From positions 1-55,038 of the forward strand of contig CAKZTD010000122.1 of the NCBI GenBank assembly GCA_937921595.1: a DNA stretch of 55,038 bases. Direction: 5' to 3'. A program made the translations under genes and the position numbers. Below are positions 1 through 11,900 of this stretch, one piece after another. Each line of letters starts with the position of its first letter. The stretch's first letter is position 1. The notes below the pieces were generated by a model. The model was not told the DNA's origin. It ran no database searches and worked only from the letters and a program-made list of their open reading frames with translations. Source of the stretch: an uncultured Saprospiraceae bacterium. Lineage in GTDB: Bacteria > Bacteroidota > Bacteroidia > Chitinophagales > Saprospiraceae.

Positions 1-239
1 TTATTGAGCCTATGGCTGCTGTGACAAAAACTGCATCTGGTATATACATTCCAGATACCGCAAAAGAAAAACCACAAAAAGGAAAGGTAGTAGCTGTCGG
101 TCCAGGCACCAAAGATGAAGCTGTTACTGTAAAAGTTGGCAATACTGTTCTTTATGGGAAGTACGCTGGTACAGAACTTAAGTTAGATGGTACTGATTAC
201 CTGATGATGCGTGAAAGCGATATTCTGGCTATCATTTAA
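1..239 (+). CDS. groES: Co-chaperonin GroES, 5'-truncated by window edge
   Basis: This is the 10-kDa lid of the GroEL chaperonin, which caps the folding chamber in the cytoplasm. The reading frame is open to the left edge: the three codons before the first ATG read I-E-P, which is GroES sequence. About 14 N-terminal residues are therefore probably missing, and the ATG at 12 is internal. Visible GroES features are the mobile-loop segment around [16 protein letters not shown], the GKVVAVGPG strand and the C-terminal ESDILAII. groEL follows after 100 bp in the same direction, which is the usual groESL operon order. Identification is secure; only the 5' end is unseen. Confidence 0.96.
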   Translation, partial: IEPMAAVTKTASGIYIPDTAKEKPQKGKVVAVGPGTKDEAVTVKVGNTVLYGKYAGTELKLDGTDYLMMRESDILAII

Positions 240-333
240 TTTAATTCCTGCTCATACAGGAATCTATTCAACAAACCTTTTAGTTTAATCAAAAAGATTC
301 TCACCAAGGTGAGAATGAAAAATAAAATCATAA

Positions 334-1977
<1,644 letters not shown>

Positions 1978-2003
1978 TTGATAATCAATAATTTGATTTA
2001 TAT

Positions 2004-2038
2004 AAAAGCGGTTGGAATTTATTCTGACCGCTTTTTTG
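2004..2038 (+). terminator. Intrinsic terminator after groEL
   Basis: AAAAGCGGT (2004-2012) pairs with ACCGCTTTT (2027-2035) across a 14-nt loop, and the run of T continues to about 2037. It begins 27 bp after the groEL stop codon. Confidence 0.85.
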
Positions 2039-2151
2039 TTTTTGGGGAGGTAGTTTATTTGGGGACTATTCAAAGCAATAAGTCTGCTTGTTAAATACAA
2101 AGATCCCAGAGCTTAAGCTTTCATTCACTATATTTACATTAGTTTTTTATC

Positions 2152-2979
2152 ATGGTTTCAAAACCAGACTCCGTCTTTATCATGGATGAACCAGCTCGCT
2201 CCTACCCTAATCTTGGCCAGTCACTTGCGATCACCGCTATTGTATTGTCTTCGCAATTTCTTATTGGTTTGTCTCATCCTTTTTTGACTGGAATACTTGG
2301 AAGTACAGCTGCTTTGTTTTCAGTCTATCTGGTATCGATGAGTTTGTCTTTGTGGATTATCATGACGCTTGCAAAAATGCAGGGTGATCCTAAGCGTTTT
2401 AAATTAGAGCAGATAAATTTCAAAACCACCTTCTTAATTATCATCACAACAATCGCATTTCTTCTCGGAATTATTTACCCCATCTCTTTATTGATTCCAG
2501 TTTCGGAAACCGCAAAAGCTATCTTCAGAGCTACTTTTCAGGCGACAGATCTTTTCTTATTTTTATCGGTTGTGGTCGCAGCGCCTATTTTAGAAGAACT
2601 CATTTTCAGAGGTATTTTATTAGATGGACTTTTAAAAAAGTATGCTCCATTTTTAGCGATCTTGATTTCGAGTTTGTTGTTTGGTGTCTTCCATATTATA
2701 CCAAGGCAAATCATTACCGCTTTTCTGGGAGGGATATTTATTGCCTGGACCTACTATCAATTTAAGAATTTATGGTATTGCATCTTGATCCATTTTGTTG
2801 TAAATCTCTTTGGTTTTGCAATGATGACAGTGATTGGAATAGAGCAAATGATTGAAATGGATTTTGGAAATACTTACCTTAGGATAGAAGGAGGTGTAGT
2901 GATTTTTATTGCCTTAGTCATTTTTGCTTTTTGTATAAACATGCTTAAAAGCAAAATCAATAGTTCAAGAATATCGTGA
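2152..2979 (+). CDS. CPBP family intramembrane metalloprotease
   Basis: This is a polytopic membrane protein of the CPBP/Abi (CAAX-protease-like) family, which cleaves within membranes. The substrate is unknown. The family motifs are present: EELIFR (E148, E149, R153), FGVFH (F177, H181) and HFVVN (H214, N218). The first two motifs normally build the active site. About seven to eight hydrophobic segments span residues 25-270. The start could be ATG 2152 or ATG 2182 (Met11); both leave the family domain whole. It stands alone between groEL and the lipoprotein/sigma cluster. Its TGA stop forms the first three bases of the inverted repeat at 2977-3033. Confidence 0.88.
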   Translation: MVSKPDSVFIMDEPARSYPNLGQSLAITAIVLSSQFLIGLSHPFLTGILGSTAALFSVYLVSMSLSLWIIMTLAKMQGDPKRFKLEQINFKTTFLIIITTIAFLLGIIYPISLLIPVSETAKAIFRATFQATDLFLFLSVVVAAPILEELIFRGILLDGLLKKYAPFLAILISSLLFGVFHIIPRQIITAFLGGIFIAWTYYQFKNLWYCILIHFVVNLFGFAMMTVIGIEQMIEMDFGNTYLRIEGGVVIFIALVIFAFCINMLKSKINSSRIS

Positions 2980-3033
2980 TATAGTTATGTGGTCATATTA
3001 CTATATAACCTACATTTCAACATAACTATATCA
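2977..3033 (+). repeat. Family F inverted repeat, copy 1
   Basis: TGATATAGTTATGT (2977-2990) has a perfect 14-bp inverted partner at 3020-3033, with a 29-nt loop. The first three bases are the stop codon of the CPBP gene. The loop holds an AACCTACA word that is also found in or beside the two other copies (39360-39420 and 47584-47658). It may act as a weak terminator, but there is no T-run. Confidence 0.7.
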
Positions 3034-3166
3034 TTTAGAACTAAAAGCAGAACACATTCTTAAACAAATCATTCAAAAAAAAATATTCTAATGCAGCGTT
3101 TTAAAAAGAATGGCTTAGTATAAAGTGAAAGGCGCGCCAATACTTTTTAATTTCAAAAAAAACATC

Positions 3167-4960
3167 ATGAAATCATATAGATACTCCCTCTTTATTTTAA
3201 TGCTATTGATTACGGTATTGGGCTGTAGAAAAGAATCCAGTATAACAGATATAGATACGACGATCCCTGGACCGGAAATTTACATTGAATCCGAAGTTTT
3301 TGGATTAGTTAAATCGCAAGATGGAAATCCTATTGAAAACGCTCAAGTTTCCTGGGGAACTGCAACAACCCTCTCTGATCAAAATGGATTCTTCAAACTC
3401 AGATCTACTGTTCCAGAAAAAATTGCAGTTTTAAATATTAAAAAAGAAAATTATTTTGAAGCACATCAAACACTTTCTGCCATTAAAGAAAATTCGATCC
3501 AGACAAGTGTACAATTAATCGAACGTATATTAACAGGTAGTATTTCTGCAACAGCAGGCGGAACAATTAATGTGTCTGGTGGAGGGCAAGTTGATTTTAC
3601 TGCCAACAGCTTTAAAGATGAAAACGGCAATGCCTATTCTGGTGATGTAAATATTTATACCACCTATCTTGATCCTACCCGAACAGATTTACGGGAAGTG
3701 ATGCCAGGAAATTTAGTGGCTTTAAATACTGCTAACGAATTGCAATATTTAAAAAGTTTTGGAATGATCAATGTAGAATTAGAAGGAAGCAATGGTCAAA
3801 AAATTCAGCTCTCTGAAGCAGCTACATTAAGTACTCCTGTTCCAGACCTCTTAATCAACGACGCTCCTAATTCTATCCCGCTGTGGCATTTTGATACTGA
3901 ATCTGGGCTATGGAAACAAGAAGGAGAAGCAACGCTTCAAAACGGAAGTTATGTAGGAGAAGTGACTCATTTTAGTTGGTGGAATTGTGATGATCAAATA
4001 GACCTTGTCTGGTTAAATGGGCATATAAATGTTTTATCAGGCCCAGTTAATGTTGACGTACGAATTACCAGACCAGATGGAACGGCTTGTACTGCAGCTG
4101 CATCAAATACAGGACATTTTAGTGGATATATTCCAAAAAATGAATTATTGACTTTTGAAATAATTGACGTTTGTGGCAATGTAGTTTACTCCGAAGAAAT
4201 AGGCCCATTCGACCAAGATTATATTGGCTTTGAAATTTTTCTTGATTTAAGTGCTTTGGAATTAATTACACTTTCAGGAACTGCAATTAATTGTGATGGA
4301 CTTCCGGTAAGTAATGGGTATGTCCTCATCAATGGTCTAAATGAAGATCTAACTCAGCTCATCCAAACAGAAAGCGATGGGACTTTTTCAAGCACGTTTT
4401 ATAATTGTGGAGTGGAATCAATAGTCTTAATTGCGGCAGATCTTGATGAAGGTCTTCAAAGTGAACCAGAAGTATTTATGCTCCAAGAGAATACGACTGT
4501 CGGTGCGATAAATACTTGTGCAGATGAGATTGCTAGCGTACAGATTACGGTTGACGGTATAGATGAAGTATTATTTGTTCCTTGCATAACGACATTGGTT
4601 ATAAACGGAATAGGAAATCCTGTTTACAATATTAGTTTTGAATCTATTCAAGCTGATGGTAATGTTTCTTATTTTTTAAATATTCAAGATGAAAACAACA
4701 ATCCCAATGATCCTTCCTATAGTTATGTGTATGGTAACAACCCAATAGATTCACCCGAAATCAAGTATACAAGTTTATCTGTATTGAGTACGAATAGTAT
4801 CACGAAATTATCTTCGAACGAATCAATAGGTGACCTTGTACATTTTTTCATTGATGATGCATTAATGACCAAACAAACCATTGATTATACAACAGGCCAA
4901 ATTATGGAAGAGGTTCTTAATAATTGTACCATTGAAATAAAAGCTACATTAGTTCAGTAA
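3167..4960 (+). CDS. Surface lipoprotein with carboxypeptidase-regulatory-like and CILP/FAM171-like domains
   Basis: The protein has a lipoprotein signal peptide with lipobox VLGC (Cys20 from the ATG at 3167). A GTG at 3125 is also in frame, but it would place 14 extra residues before the signal peptide, so 3167 is preferred. After the lipobox come a carboxypeptidase-regulatory-like beta-sandwich (GLVKSQDGNPIENAQVSW) and a region resembling FAM171/CILP proteins (PLWHFDTESGLWKQEG). Further beta-rich modules follow, including a second regulatory-like domain near SGTAINCDGLPVSNGYV. No catalytic residues are recognised, and a ligand-binding or structural surface role is inferred. An ECF sigma factor gene follows after 23 bp, so the three genes to 6931 probably form one operon. 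Confidence 0.75.
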   Translation: MKSYRYSLFILMLLITVLGCRKESSITDIDTTIPGPEIYIESEVFGLVKSQDGNPIENAQVSWGTATTLSDQNGFFKLRSTVPEKIAVLNIKKENYFEAHQTLSAIKENSIQTSVQLIERILTGSISATAGGTINVSGGGQVDFTANSFKDENGNAYSGDVNIYTTYLDPTRTDLREVMPGNLVALNTANELQYLKSFGMINVELEGSNGQKIQLSEAATLSTPVPDLLINDAPNSIPLWHFDTESGLWKQEGEATLQNGSYVGEVTHFSWWNCDDQIDLVWLNGHINVLSGPVNVDVRITRPDGTACTAAASNTGHFSGYIPKNELLTFEIIDVCGNVVYSEEIGPFDQDYIGFEIFLDLSALELITLSGTAINCDGLPVSNGYVLINGLNEDLTQLIQTESDGTFSSTFYNCGVESIVLIAADLDEGLQSEPEVFMLQENTTVGAINTCADEIASVQITVDGIDEVLFVPCITTLVINGIGNPVYNISFESIQADGNVSYFLNIQDENNNPNDPSYSYVYGNNPIDSPEIKYTSLSVLSTNSITKLSSNESIGDLVHFFIDDALMTKQTIDYTTGQIMEEVLNNCTIEIKATLVQ

Positions 4961-4983
4961 ATTAACGACTCAGATTCTATCCA

Positions 4984-5538
4984 GTGAAAATAAACGAACT
5001 AATCATAAAATGTAAATCAGGCAATCGGCAAGCGGAAAAGGATCTCTTTTTCCGCTTTGCCGGTAAAGTACTTACGATCTGTAGGAGGTACACTAGATCG
5101 GATGATGATGCAAAAGATTATATGCAAGAGTGTTTTATCAATGTATTTGAAAACATAAAAAAATATGATTCTACTAAGGGCGTTTTTGAAGGTTGGATGT
5201 ATCAGGTTTGTACCAATAGAATTTTGGAGCTGATCAGAAAAAATAAAAATCAAATCAAAGTGGTATATGTCGATATACTTCCTCCAGAGGTTGATGAAAT
5301 AAGAGATGATCTTGATCCTTTGATATCTGCAGAGGAGTTATTAAACGCTATCCAAGAGCTTCCCAAAGGATACAGAGCCGTTTTAAATTTATACGCATTT
5401 GAAGGATTACGTCATCAAGAAATAGCAAAGCATTTAAACATTTCTGTAAGTACTTCTCGTTCGCAATACACCCGAGCAAAAGTTTTACTAAAGCAGAAAA
5501 TTCAAAAAAAAACCGGAATTAAATATGGAAGGTGCTAA
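4984..5538 (+). CDS. RNA polymerase sigma factor, sigma-70/ECF family
   Basis: This is a 184-residue alternative sigma factor that would direct RNA polymerase to a dedicated promoter set. Region 2 is seen in DDAKDYMQECFINVFENIKKYD and FEGWMYQVCTNRILELIRKNK. Region 4 is seen in LPKGYRAVLNLYAFEGLRHQEIAKHLNIS with its helix-turn-helix. The start is a GTG at 4984; no ATG suits the conserved N-terminus (MKINELIIKCKSG). It lies 23 bp after the lipoprotein gene and overlaps the next gene by 14 bp. That overlap suggests translational coupling with its likely regulator. Confidence 0.92.
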   Translation: MKINELIIKCKSGNRQAEKDLFFRFAGKVLTICRRYTRSDDDAKDYMQECFINVFENIKKYDSTKGVFEGWMYQVCTNRILELIRKNKNQIKVVYVDILPPEVDEIRDDLDPLISAEELLNAIQELPKGYRAVLNLYAFEGLRHQEIAKHLNISVSTSRSQYTRAKVLLKQKIQKKTGIKYGRC

Positions 5539-6931
5539 TTTTGAAAATAAGTTAAAAGAAAATTTATCGGACTATTCTTCTCCAATAGACCTGGACTTGG
5601 AATGGGCCGACTTAGAAACTCGTCGTAATAAAAAGCGAAAGAAACGACCTTTCTTTTGGATTTGGTGGGCGACTGGTATCATACTGCTTTCAGGAAGTAT
5701 TATGGTTCTGATGACTTATTCTAAGGATTTAAAAAAGTCTGCAACGCATGATCCTATTGTAGAAGATCAACCTCAAAAAGAAATTTTTTCAAATAACAAA
5801 AATCAAAACTCTACAAAAAGCATACAAGATGAATTAAGCACTCCGACAGCGCTTTCATCTTCTCAAAAAATAAGCGAGGAAACAAACAATGTATTCCAAA
5901 AGGATAAGTCTTTAGGCAATTCAAAAAATGTAACAAGTAAAAACATTAAGAAAACTAAAAACCAGGAATTATTAGAACTTGACTTTTCAACTACTAAAAG
6001 GAAGGTCGAATCAAGTCCTGACTCGTCTAATATAAAACTTAAAGTTGATGACTTATCAATAGCAAGTACAAATCGGCCATCTCTAAAATCATCCATTGAT
6101 CAAAAGGACACTCCTGTTTTATTATTACCTACCAGACTTCACTTAGTTCAGAATTATAAGTCATTACCTATTCTAAAATTTGAACTCAATCCTAAAAAAT
6201 CAATTGAAGAAAATCAAAAAAACTGGGCTTTAGGTATCTCCACTTCTTATGGAAAATCATTTCGAAATTTAACGCCATTGGAAGATAATTTTGTCTCTTT
6301 AGTTGATCGTCGAAATCAGGCTGAAGAAGCCCTTGATGTTTGGCAAACGGCATTAGTATTTCGCAAAAACATTAATGACAAATGGTTCTTGGATTTAGGT
6401 TTAGGATATGCTCAATCTGCTGATCGATTTGAGGATCTTAAAATGGAGTTTTCGAATCCTATTGAAGAAAATCAATTACTGAGCATTACTCATTTAATAG
6501 ACGGTAGTACAATCGAAGAAACAGGGGACGTCATAGCAGATCGAGTGACGATCAGCGATAATACTTTTTACCAGTATCAAGGAAATGTTTTCATCAAATT
6601 AGCTGCTGGTAGAAACTTAATAATAAATCCTAAGAATGGATTTAGTTTTAGTTCAGGTTTTAAATTTAATACTTACACTTTCAAACAGGGGGAAGTCTTC
6701 ATTGAAAATGATGATGCCTATGGCAATCTTAAAGATTATGATCTCAGAAAAATTGGAATAATTAATACTTCTTCGAATCTAGAATATTATCGAATCACAA
6801 AAAATAAAATCCGAATTTCCATCGGATTGGAAGGAGAATTTCAGCTCATTAATACGTTTTCGAATAAAAGTGATTTAAAAGAAAAGAGAAATATTTTAGG
6901 CTTATCGGCAAGTATCATAAAACCGTTTTAA
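5525..6931 (+). CDS. Putative anti-sigma protein with single TM helix and C-terminal outer-membrane-barrel-like domain
   Basis: The layout is unusual. Residues 1-41 form an acidic then highly basic cytoplasmic-type segment. A single hydrophobic helix spans about 42-64. Residues about 65-205 are S/K/N-rich and probably disordered. Residues about 233-468 are rich in alternating aromatic/polar strands (NWALGISTSYGK, WFLDLGLGYAQS, NGFSFSSGFKF) and end in phenylalanine, as outer-membrane beta-barrels do. The start ATG lies inside the sigma factor gene (14-bp overlap), so an anti-sigma or sigma-regulating role is inferred from position. The protein would reach from the cytoplasm across the inner membrane to the outer membrane. 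No known anti-sigma zinc motif is visible. Confidence 0.62.
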   Translation: MEGANFENKLKENLSDYSSPIDLDLEWADLETRRNKKRKKRPFFWIWWATGIILLSGSIMVLMTYSKDLKKSATHDPIVEDQPQKEIFSNNKNQNSTKSIQDELSTPTALSSSQKISEETNNVFQKDKSLGNSKNVTSKNIKKTKNQELLELDFSTTKRKVESSPDSSNIKLKVDDLSIASTNRPSLKSSIDQKDTPVLLLPTRLHLVQNYKSLPILKFELNPKKSIEENQKNWALGISTSYGKSFRNLTPLEDNFVSLVDRRNQAEEALDVWQTALVFRKNINDKWFLDLGLGYAQSADRFEDLKMEFSNPIEENQLLSITHLIDGSTIEETGDVIADRVTISDNTFYQYQGNVFIKLAAGRNLIINPKNGFSFSSGFKFNTYTFKQGEVFIENDDAYGNLKDYDLRKIGIINTSSNLEYYRITKNKIRISIGLEGEFQLINTFSNKSDLKEKRNILGLSASIIKPF

Positions 6932-6999
6932 GGTCTAGATTTTCTAAATATTATTGGATTTATTTAAAAATATGTTTGTTTTCTTACCAAGGGGTCACC

Positions 7000-7060
7000 A
7001 AAATAAAAAGAGGAAGTTTAGTTAAGCTTACACCTATACTAAACTTCCTCTTTTTATTTT
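7000..7060. terminator. Bidirectional terminator between convergent genes
   Basis: A perfect 23-bp inverted repeat (7000-7022 and 7038-7060) has a 15-nt loop and an AAAATAAAAAGAGG start, giving a T-run on either strand. It serves the plus-strand gene ending at 6931 and the minus-strand gene ending at 7129. Confidence 0.9.
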
Positions 7061-7099
7061 GATGACAGACTATGCTCAAAAGAAAATCTCCAAAATTTT

Positions 7100-7138
7100 C
7101 CCTCACCACTATTTCACGTTAGTGAAATCTACTTCCCG
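7100..7138 (-). repeat. Family A hairpin repeat, locus 1 (one hairpin)
   Basis: On the minus strand the TAG stop of the TlpA-like gene (7129-7131) is followed at once by ATTTCAC-loop-GTGAAAT (7111-7128). The linker AGTGGTGAGGG comes next. The hairpin sequence differs from other family A hairpins, but the flanks (GGGAAGTAG before, AGTGGTGAGGG after) match them. Confidence 0.7.
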
Positions 7139-8562
7139 TCCAATCCTAATTTCTCTCTTTCCAATTTATCCAAATGAAAATCAAGAACCTCTTTCAATTG
7201 ATCACTGCCAATTCCTTTAGAGATGATTTTTTTATCTTTATCTAAAACAAAAACTCTAGGATTACTAGTGATATTGTATTTTGATTTACCTTGAAGATAT
7301 GGATCAGTTACGTGAATCCACCCATCCATTTTACGTTCTTTGATCGCATCCCAGCACATCTTCTTTTCATCCTTTCTTCGATTACAGACGCCAATAACTT
7401 TTACTCCTTTGCTTGCGTATTCGTTATGAAAATCAACAACAAACGGGATTGATTTTTTACAATGTCCACAATCTGGATCCCAGAAATATATAACAGTAAA
7501 ATCTGCTTCTACATCATGAACATTCATCCATTCTGTATTTTCTTTTTGGAAACGAACATTCGGTGCAGGTTTTCCAATCAGAATTGGAGCAAAATCATCT
7601 GCGTTTTTACAAATCTTTGCTCTTTGCTCTTCATCAATCCAATCGGTCTTTCCAGCACAATAATATTTATGCGCTACATGAACATATACTGCATCCATTC
7701 CAACAATTTCGGCAGACTCTTTTGCATATTTATTTAAAAAATGAGTCACCCAATATTGATACGTGTCTTTATTAGGTTGAGCCTTTCCAATGATGTAATC
7801 AATTTCTACAATCAAAGAATCTGGAAGCTTATAGACTAAATTACTAAAATAAGAATCCACTTTACTCAATAATAATGGCGAACGAATTAATCTCGGATCA
7901 GCGAAATCTAAATTATCAAAATAATGGCCTTTATAGAACTCGTATCGTTTTTGCTTTTTCTCATCTTCAGTTCCTGTAAATTCTGGAATATCTACCGACC
8001 AAGAAGCTTTGATAATTGCTGCAGTCAATGAGCCTGGATATTTTTTAACCATCTCTCTCTGAGCAGATTTTACATATTTGTCCAATTCATCTAGCAACTT
8101 ATTGGTTTTTTCTAATTCCGCACCTTCCGCAGTTTCTTTAGTTTTTCTCAAGTCTGCAGCCTCCTTCCCTTTCGATCTCAATATTTTAGAATACTCCTGA
8201 AAAATCCCATTGGCCTTTGAGTTTTCAAACTTCAAAGAACCCGCTAAATCATTTGCTGAGGTTTCTACACTAAAATGCTGATCGTCATTATCAATGAGCA
8301 TTTCGAAATAGTTATTAGAAGGAACCAATAAAACCATATAAATTCCACCTTCTAATGCCTCTTCTCCAGCATATTCAAAAAGTCCAGCTGCATTCCGCTG
8401 GATCGTATCTTTGACCAGTTGTTTTCCATTATAATGATAACCTAAAACAACTTCTTTTTGATCATAATCATTAATCTTGATTTTGATATTGAAACCGTCA
8501 GCAGCAAAAACAGCACTTAATGAAAAGAAAATCAGGGTAAAGAATAAAACAGTTTTTTTCAT
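7129..8562 (-). CDS. Exported TlpA-like thiol:disulfide oxidoreductase (DUF4369/DUF5106 type)
   Basis: This is a periplasmic thioredoxin-fold protein of the TlpA/ResA type, common in Bacteroidota, probably involved in disulfide exchange. It has a signal peptide ending near AVFA. A DUF4369-like beta domain lies at about 20-120 (IKIKINDYDQKEVVLGYHYNGK), and a helical DUF5106-like middle at about 120-320. The C-terminal AhpC/TSA-thioredoxin domain has the redox motif C365-G-H-C368 in YFWDPDCGHCKKSIP. A TTG at 8571 is also in frame; the ATG at 8562 gives the better signal peptide and is chosen. It faces the sigma operon convergently. Its stop codon is embedded in a family A repeat. Confidence 0.87.
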   Translation of the reverse strand: MKKTVLFFTLIFFSLSAVFAADGFNIKIKINDYDQKEVVLGYHYNGKQLVKDTIQRNAAGLFEYAGEEALEGGIYMVLLVPSNNYFEMLIDNDDQHFSVETSANDLAGSLKFENSKANGIFQEYSKILRSKGKEAADLRKTKETAEGAELEKTNKLLDELDKYVKSAQREMVKKYPGSLTAAIIKASWSVDIPEFTGTEDEKKQKRYEFYKGHYFDNLDFADPRLIRSPLLLSKVDSYFSNLVYKLPDSLIVEIDYIIGKAQPNKDTYQYWVTHFLNKYAKESAEIVGMDAVYVHVAHKYYCAGKTDWIDEEQRAKICKNADDFAPILIGKPAPNVRFQKENTEWMNVHDVEADFTVIYFWDPDCGHCKKSIPFVVDFHNEYASKGVKVIGVCNRRKDEKKMCWDAIKERKMDGWIHVTDPYLQGKSKYNITSNPRVFVLDKDKKIISKGIGSDQLKEVLDFHLDKLEREKLGLDGK

Positions 8563-8945
8563 TTTCTTCAATTTTTAGAATTCTATAGGATCTTTGATCT
8601 TTTTATAATTGCAAAATAAGCAATAGCTTTCTTTATTAACGGCATAGCTATTCTAATTATTCTGACTTAGCAATAACGAATATAGTAACAAATTTCACTC
8701 CTTTCAGTCGGAATAAAAAGGAATTTTAACGTCATTAACCATTCCTTAACAAGGAGAAGTCATTTGATAACAATAAGCCGAAAAAATTGTGCTGGATTTG
8801 CTTTAGCACAATGAATCTAAGAGCTTGTTTAACTTATAGATTTTTTTTGAATCAGATAATATTGAAAATTTGAGTCTAACAAAAAAAAGCCATGCAAATA
8901 ATCACATGGCATTTTCGATTTTATCGTAATATTCAAAAAGGAAAA
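8563..8945. other. Gene-free 383 bp between TlpA-like and coiled-coil genes
   Basis: No open frame is credible here. Visible structures are a TTGTGCT (8787-8793) / AGCACAA (8805-8811) hairpin and the terminator-like hairpin at 8879-8910. The 8563-8700 part should hold the promoter of the minus-strand TlpA-like gene, but no clear TAnnTTTG element was found. Confidence 0.5.
8879..8910 (-). terminator. Intrinsic terminator of the coiled-coil gene
   Basis: On the minus strand GCCATG-loop-CATGGC (8910-8905 with 8894-8889) is followed by a T-run (8888 downward). It lies 36 bp past the stop of the gene at 8946. Confidence 0.75.
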
Positions 8946-11900
8946 TTAGTTCTCCTTTTTAATTTGATCTTGCAATTCTTTCAATTGTCTTTTAGCTTCT
9001 TCTATCTGCTTATTGAGCGCATCTAGCTTTTCTTTTTCCTCATTGATCTTAGCTCTTTCCTCCGCTATCCGTTCCGCAGTATCTGCTTTTACAGCATTAA
9101 TTGATTCCTTAGACTCTTGCTTTGATTGGAACACCGCATCAGATGCTTCCTTTTGAGCAGCACTGATTTCTTCCAAAGAAGTTTTACGAGCATTTTCAGC
9201 ATCTTCAATGTATTTGGCTTTCTTAGTATCCGTTTCTTTTCGAATTTCAGCAATCTCATCAGCAGAAACTTGCTGGGCATCCTTGATCGATTTTCTACTA
9301 GCTTCCTCTTCCGTCGCAACTTCTTTTGCCAATTCAGCCAATCGATTATCTCGATCATCTTTTGCCTGAGACATCGCTTCTGCAGCTTGTTGTTTGGTAG
9401 CAGAAACTTCCTGAGCAGCTTCTTCCTGAGTATTTGCGATTTCCTCAGCAGCATCTTCCCGAACTTTTAGAACTTGCAAAGCAGACTCTTCTTTCGCTTT
9501 CGCTGATTTTTCTTTAGCTTCTTTCATCTCATTAGCAGCTTGTTGCTGGATCGCATTGATTTCTTCAGCAGCTTGATCTCTAGCTGTTGCAACACTGTTT
9601 GCAATCTCTTGTTTCTCTCTCGAAGCATCTTCTTTCGTTAACTTGATAGACTCTGCTTCTTCACTTTGAACTTTTGAAATTTGCTCTGCTGCATTTCTTT
9701 TAGCTTCAGAGATACTATTGGAAGACTCTTGATCTGCTAGTGCTACCGCTTCTTTTAATTTTGCGATTTCCTTTGCGCTTTGTTCTCTGATCGTTGTTAA
9801 TTCGGAAGTTGCTTTATCTCTAGCTGCAACCACTTCTTCGGCGGTCATTTTCTTTGTTTCTGTTTCTTTAGATTTTGCATCTGCAATTTTTTGAGCCACC
9901 TCTTCCTGTATTTCTTTTATTTTGCTTTGAGCTTTTGTTTGAGCATCCGCAACATTATTTGCATAATCTCCTTTGGCTTTTTCCGCATTAGCAATTGCTT
10001 CTTGCACTCGCTGAGCAGCTTCTTCTTGAGCTAATTTAATTTCTGATGATGAACGTTCTTTAGCTTTTACCACTTCTTGAGCCGAACTATTTTTAACTTC
10101 TAATTCTGCTTGTTTTGCTTTTTCAATAGCAGCTGCAACTTCCGTTTGAATTTTAGAAATTTCATCGCTAGCCTTTTTTCTTGCAACTTGAACATCAGAA
10201 GCAATTTTTTCTTTTTCAACTTTAGCACTAGCTCTAGAGTCTGCTACTTTTTGAGCTTCTTCTTTTGTGATATCCTGAATCGTAAGGGCCGCTCTAGTTC
10301 TTGCTTCTGAAACATCAGATGCTAAACTAGCTTTCTCTTCATCTGCTTTACGTTTCGCATCCGCGACTTCAGAGGCAGAAGCCGTTTGAGATGAAGTAAT
10401 TTCTGAATTTGCTCTTTCTTTTTCAGAAGCTACTTGTTGTTGAGTTTTAGAAATTTCCTCAGAAGCTTTCTGCTTGGTCTCCGCGACTAATTTCGCTTGA
10501 GATTCTTTTTCTTTGGCTATGTTTTCTTTTAATTCAGCAACTTCATTTGCATTACTTTCTTTGATTAATGCTTGCTCTTCAGCTCCTTTTCTACGAGATT
10601 CAGCAACTTCAAAAGCTACTTTTTCTTTCTCTAAAACTGCATTCTCTTTAATCTGAGCAATCTCTTCAGCAGTTTCTTCTCTTACTTTTAAAATCTGCTC
10701 AGAAGCTGTTTTTTTAGAATTTACAACATCTTCTGTTGTCTTGTTTCTTTCTGTCTTCGCTTTCTCTCTTGCATCTGCGATCATTTCAGCAGTTTCTTCT
10801 CGAATCTTAGACAATTCATTTTGAGAATTCTCTCTCGCCGAAGCAACTTCATCAGCATATTCTAATTTCGCCAATTCAAGGCTTTCTTTTACTTTTTGAA
10901 TTTCTGAAGCCGCTTGATCTCTTGCAGCTGATACTTCTTGAGCAGATTCTATCTTAGCTTTTTGAATTTCTTCTGTTGCTCTTGTTCTTGATTCAACAAC
11001 ATTTGTACTGATTTTTTCTAGCTCTACATTCGCATTGGTTCGAGCATCAGAAACTGAAACAGCAATCGCTTCCTTCTCTTTATCAATTTCTCCTTGAGAA
11101 TTTTGACGAGCTTCTAAAACTTCTTTAGCGTATTGAGCTTTTTTATCTGCTGCTTGTTGCTGAGCGGTTGACACTTCTTGTCGAAGATTTGATTTGATTT
11201 GTTCCGCTTTTTGTTTCTCTGCATCAATCTCTGCTCTTAATCTATCTTTGGTTTCTTTTAATTCCTGTTTTAAACTCGCTAATTCTTCATCGTTTAAAAG
11301 ACTAATATCTGCCACTTTTCTTGTGCCGGAGTTAGTTGAACTCATTGGTCTATCTTTCTTTGGCCCTCCAGTACTCGCTGTTTTTCCTTTTCGAGGCGTA
11401 TAGTCGTTTCCTTTTAAAACAACATCATTTACCTTAGATTTATCTAATGAACTATTAAAACAAGATATGCTACTTTTAAAATCCGCTTGACGACTACCAT
11501 TTACGGTAAACTTGCGCATTTCATTGCTAATATTATTTTTTATATAAATAGTGGTAATTACTGAAGACGAGAACCAATTGATGGCAGCCAGATCTAATTG
11601 TAATATATTTTGGTAAACCGGAGTTCCTCCTTGGCGTACAACTTCTCCCATTCCGATAAAGCGGTAACTTTTTCGATTACTGGAATTATCAACGAAAATG
11701 ATTTCATCTTCCTGATTAAATTCAACACCATTTTTAGAAGAGACTTTAGCAACGACACCTTTTTTGTCATTCATAAACTCAATAGCGTAGCTATAGTTTC
11801 CTCTAACTACAAGAGTCTGAGGTTTCGTCTTTAATTGCTGAAAATTTCCAACAACCTTGTTCTCAGATATCCATGAACCACAGTTTTGGGCAAAGGAAAA

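Noticed and set aside
9089-9454. Second minus-strand frame within the coiled-coil gene
   Set aside because: Repetitive A/E/K-rich codons open other frames; the composition (L/R/K-rich) is a frame-shift artefact.
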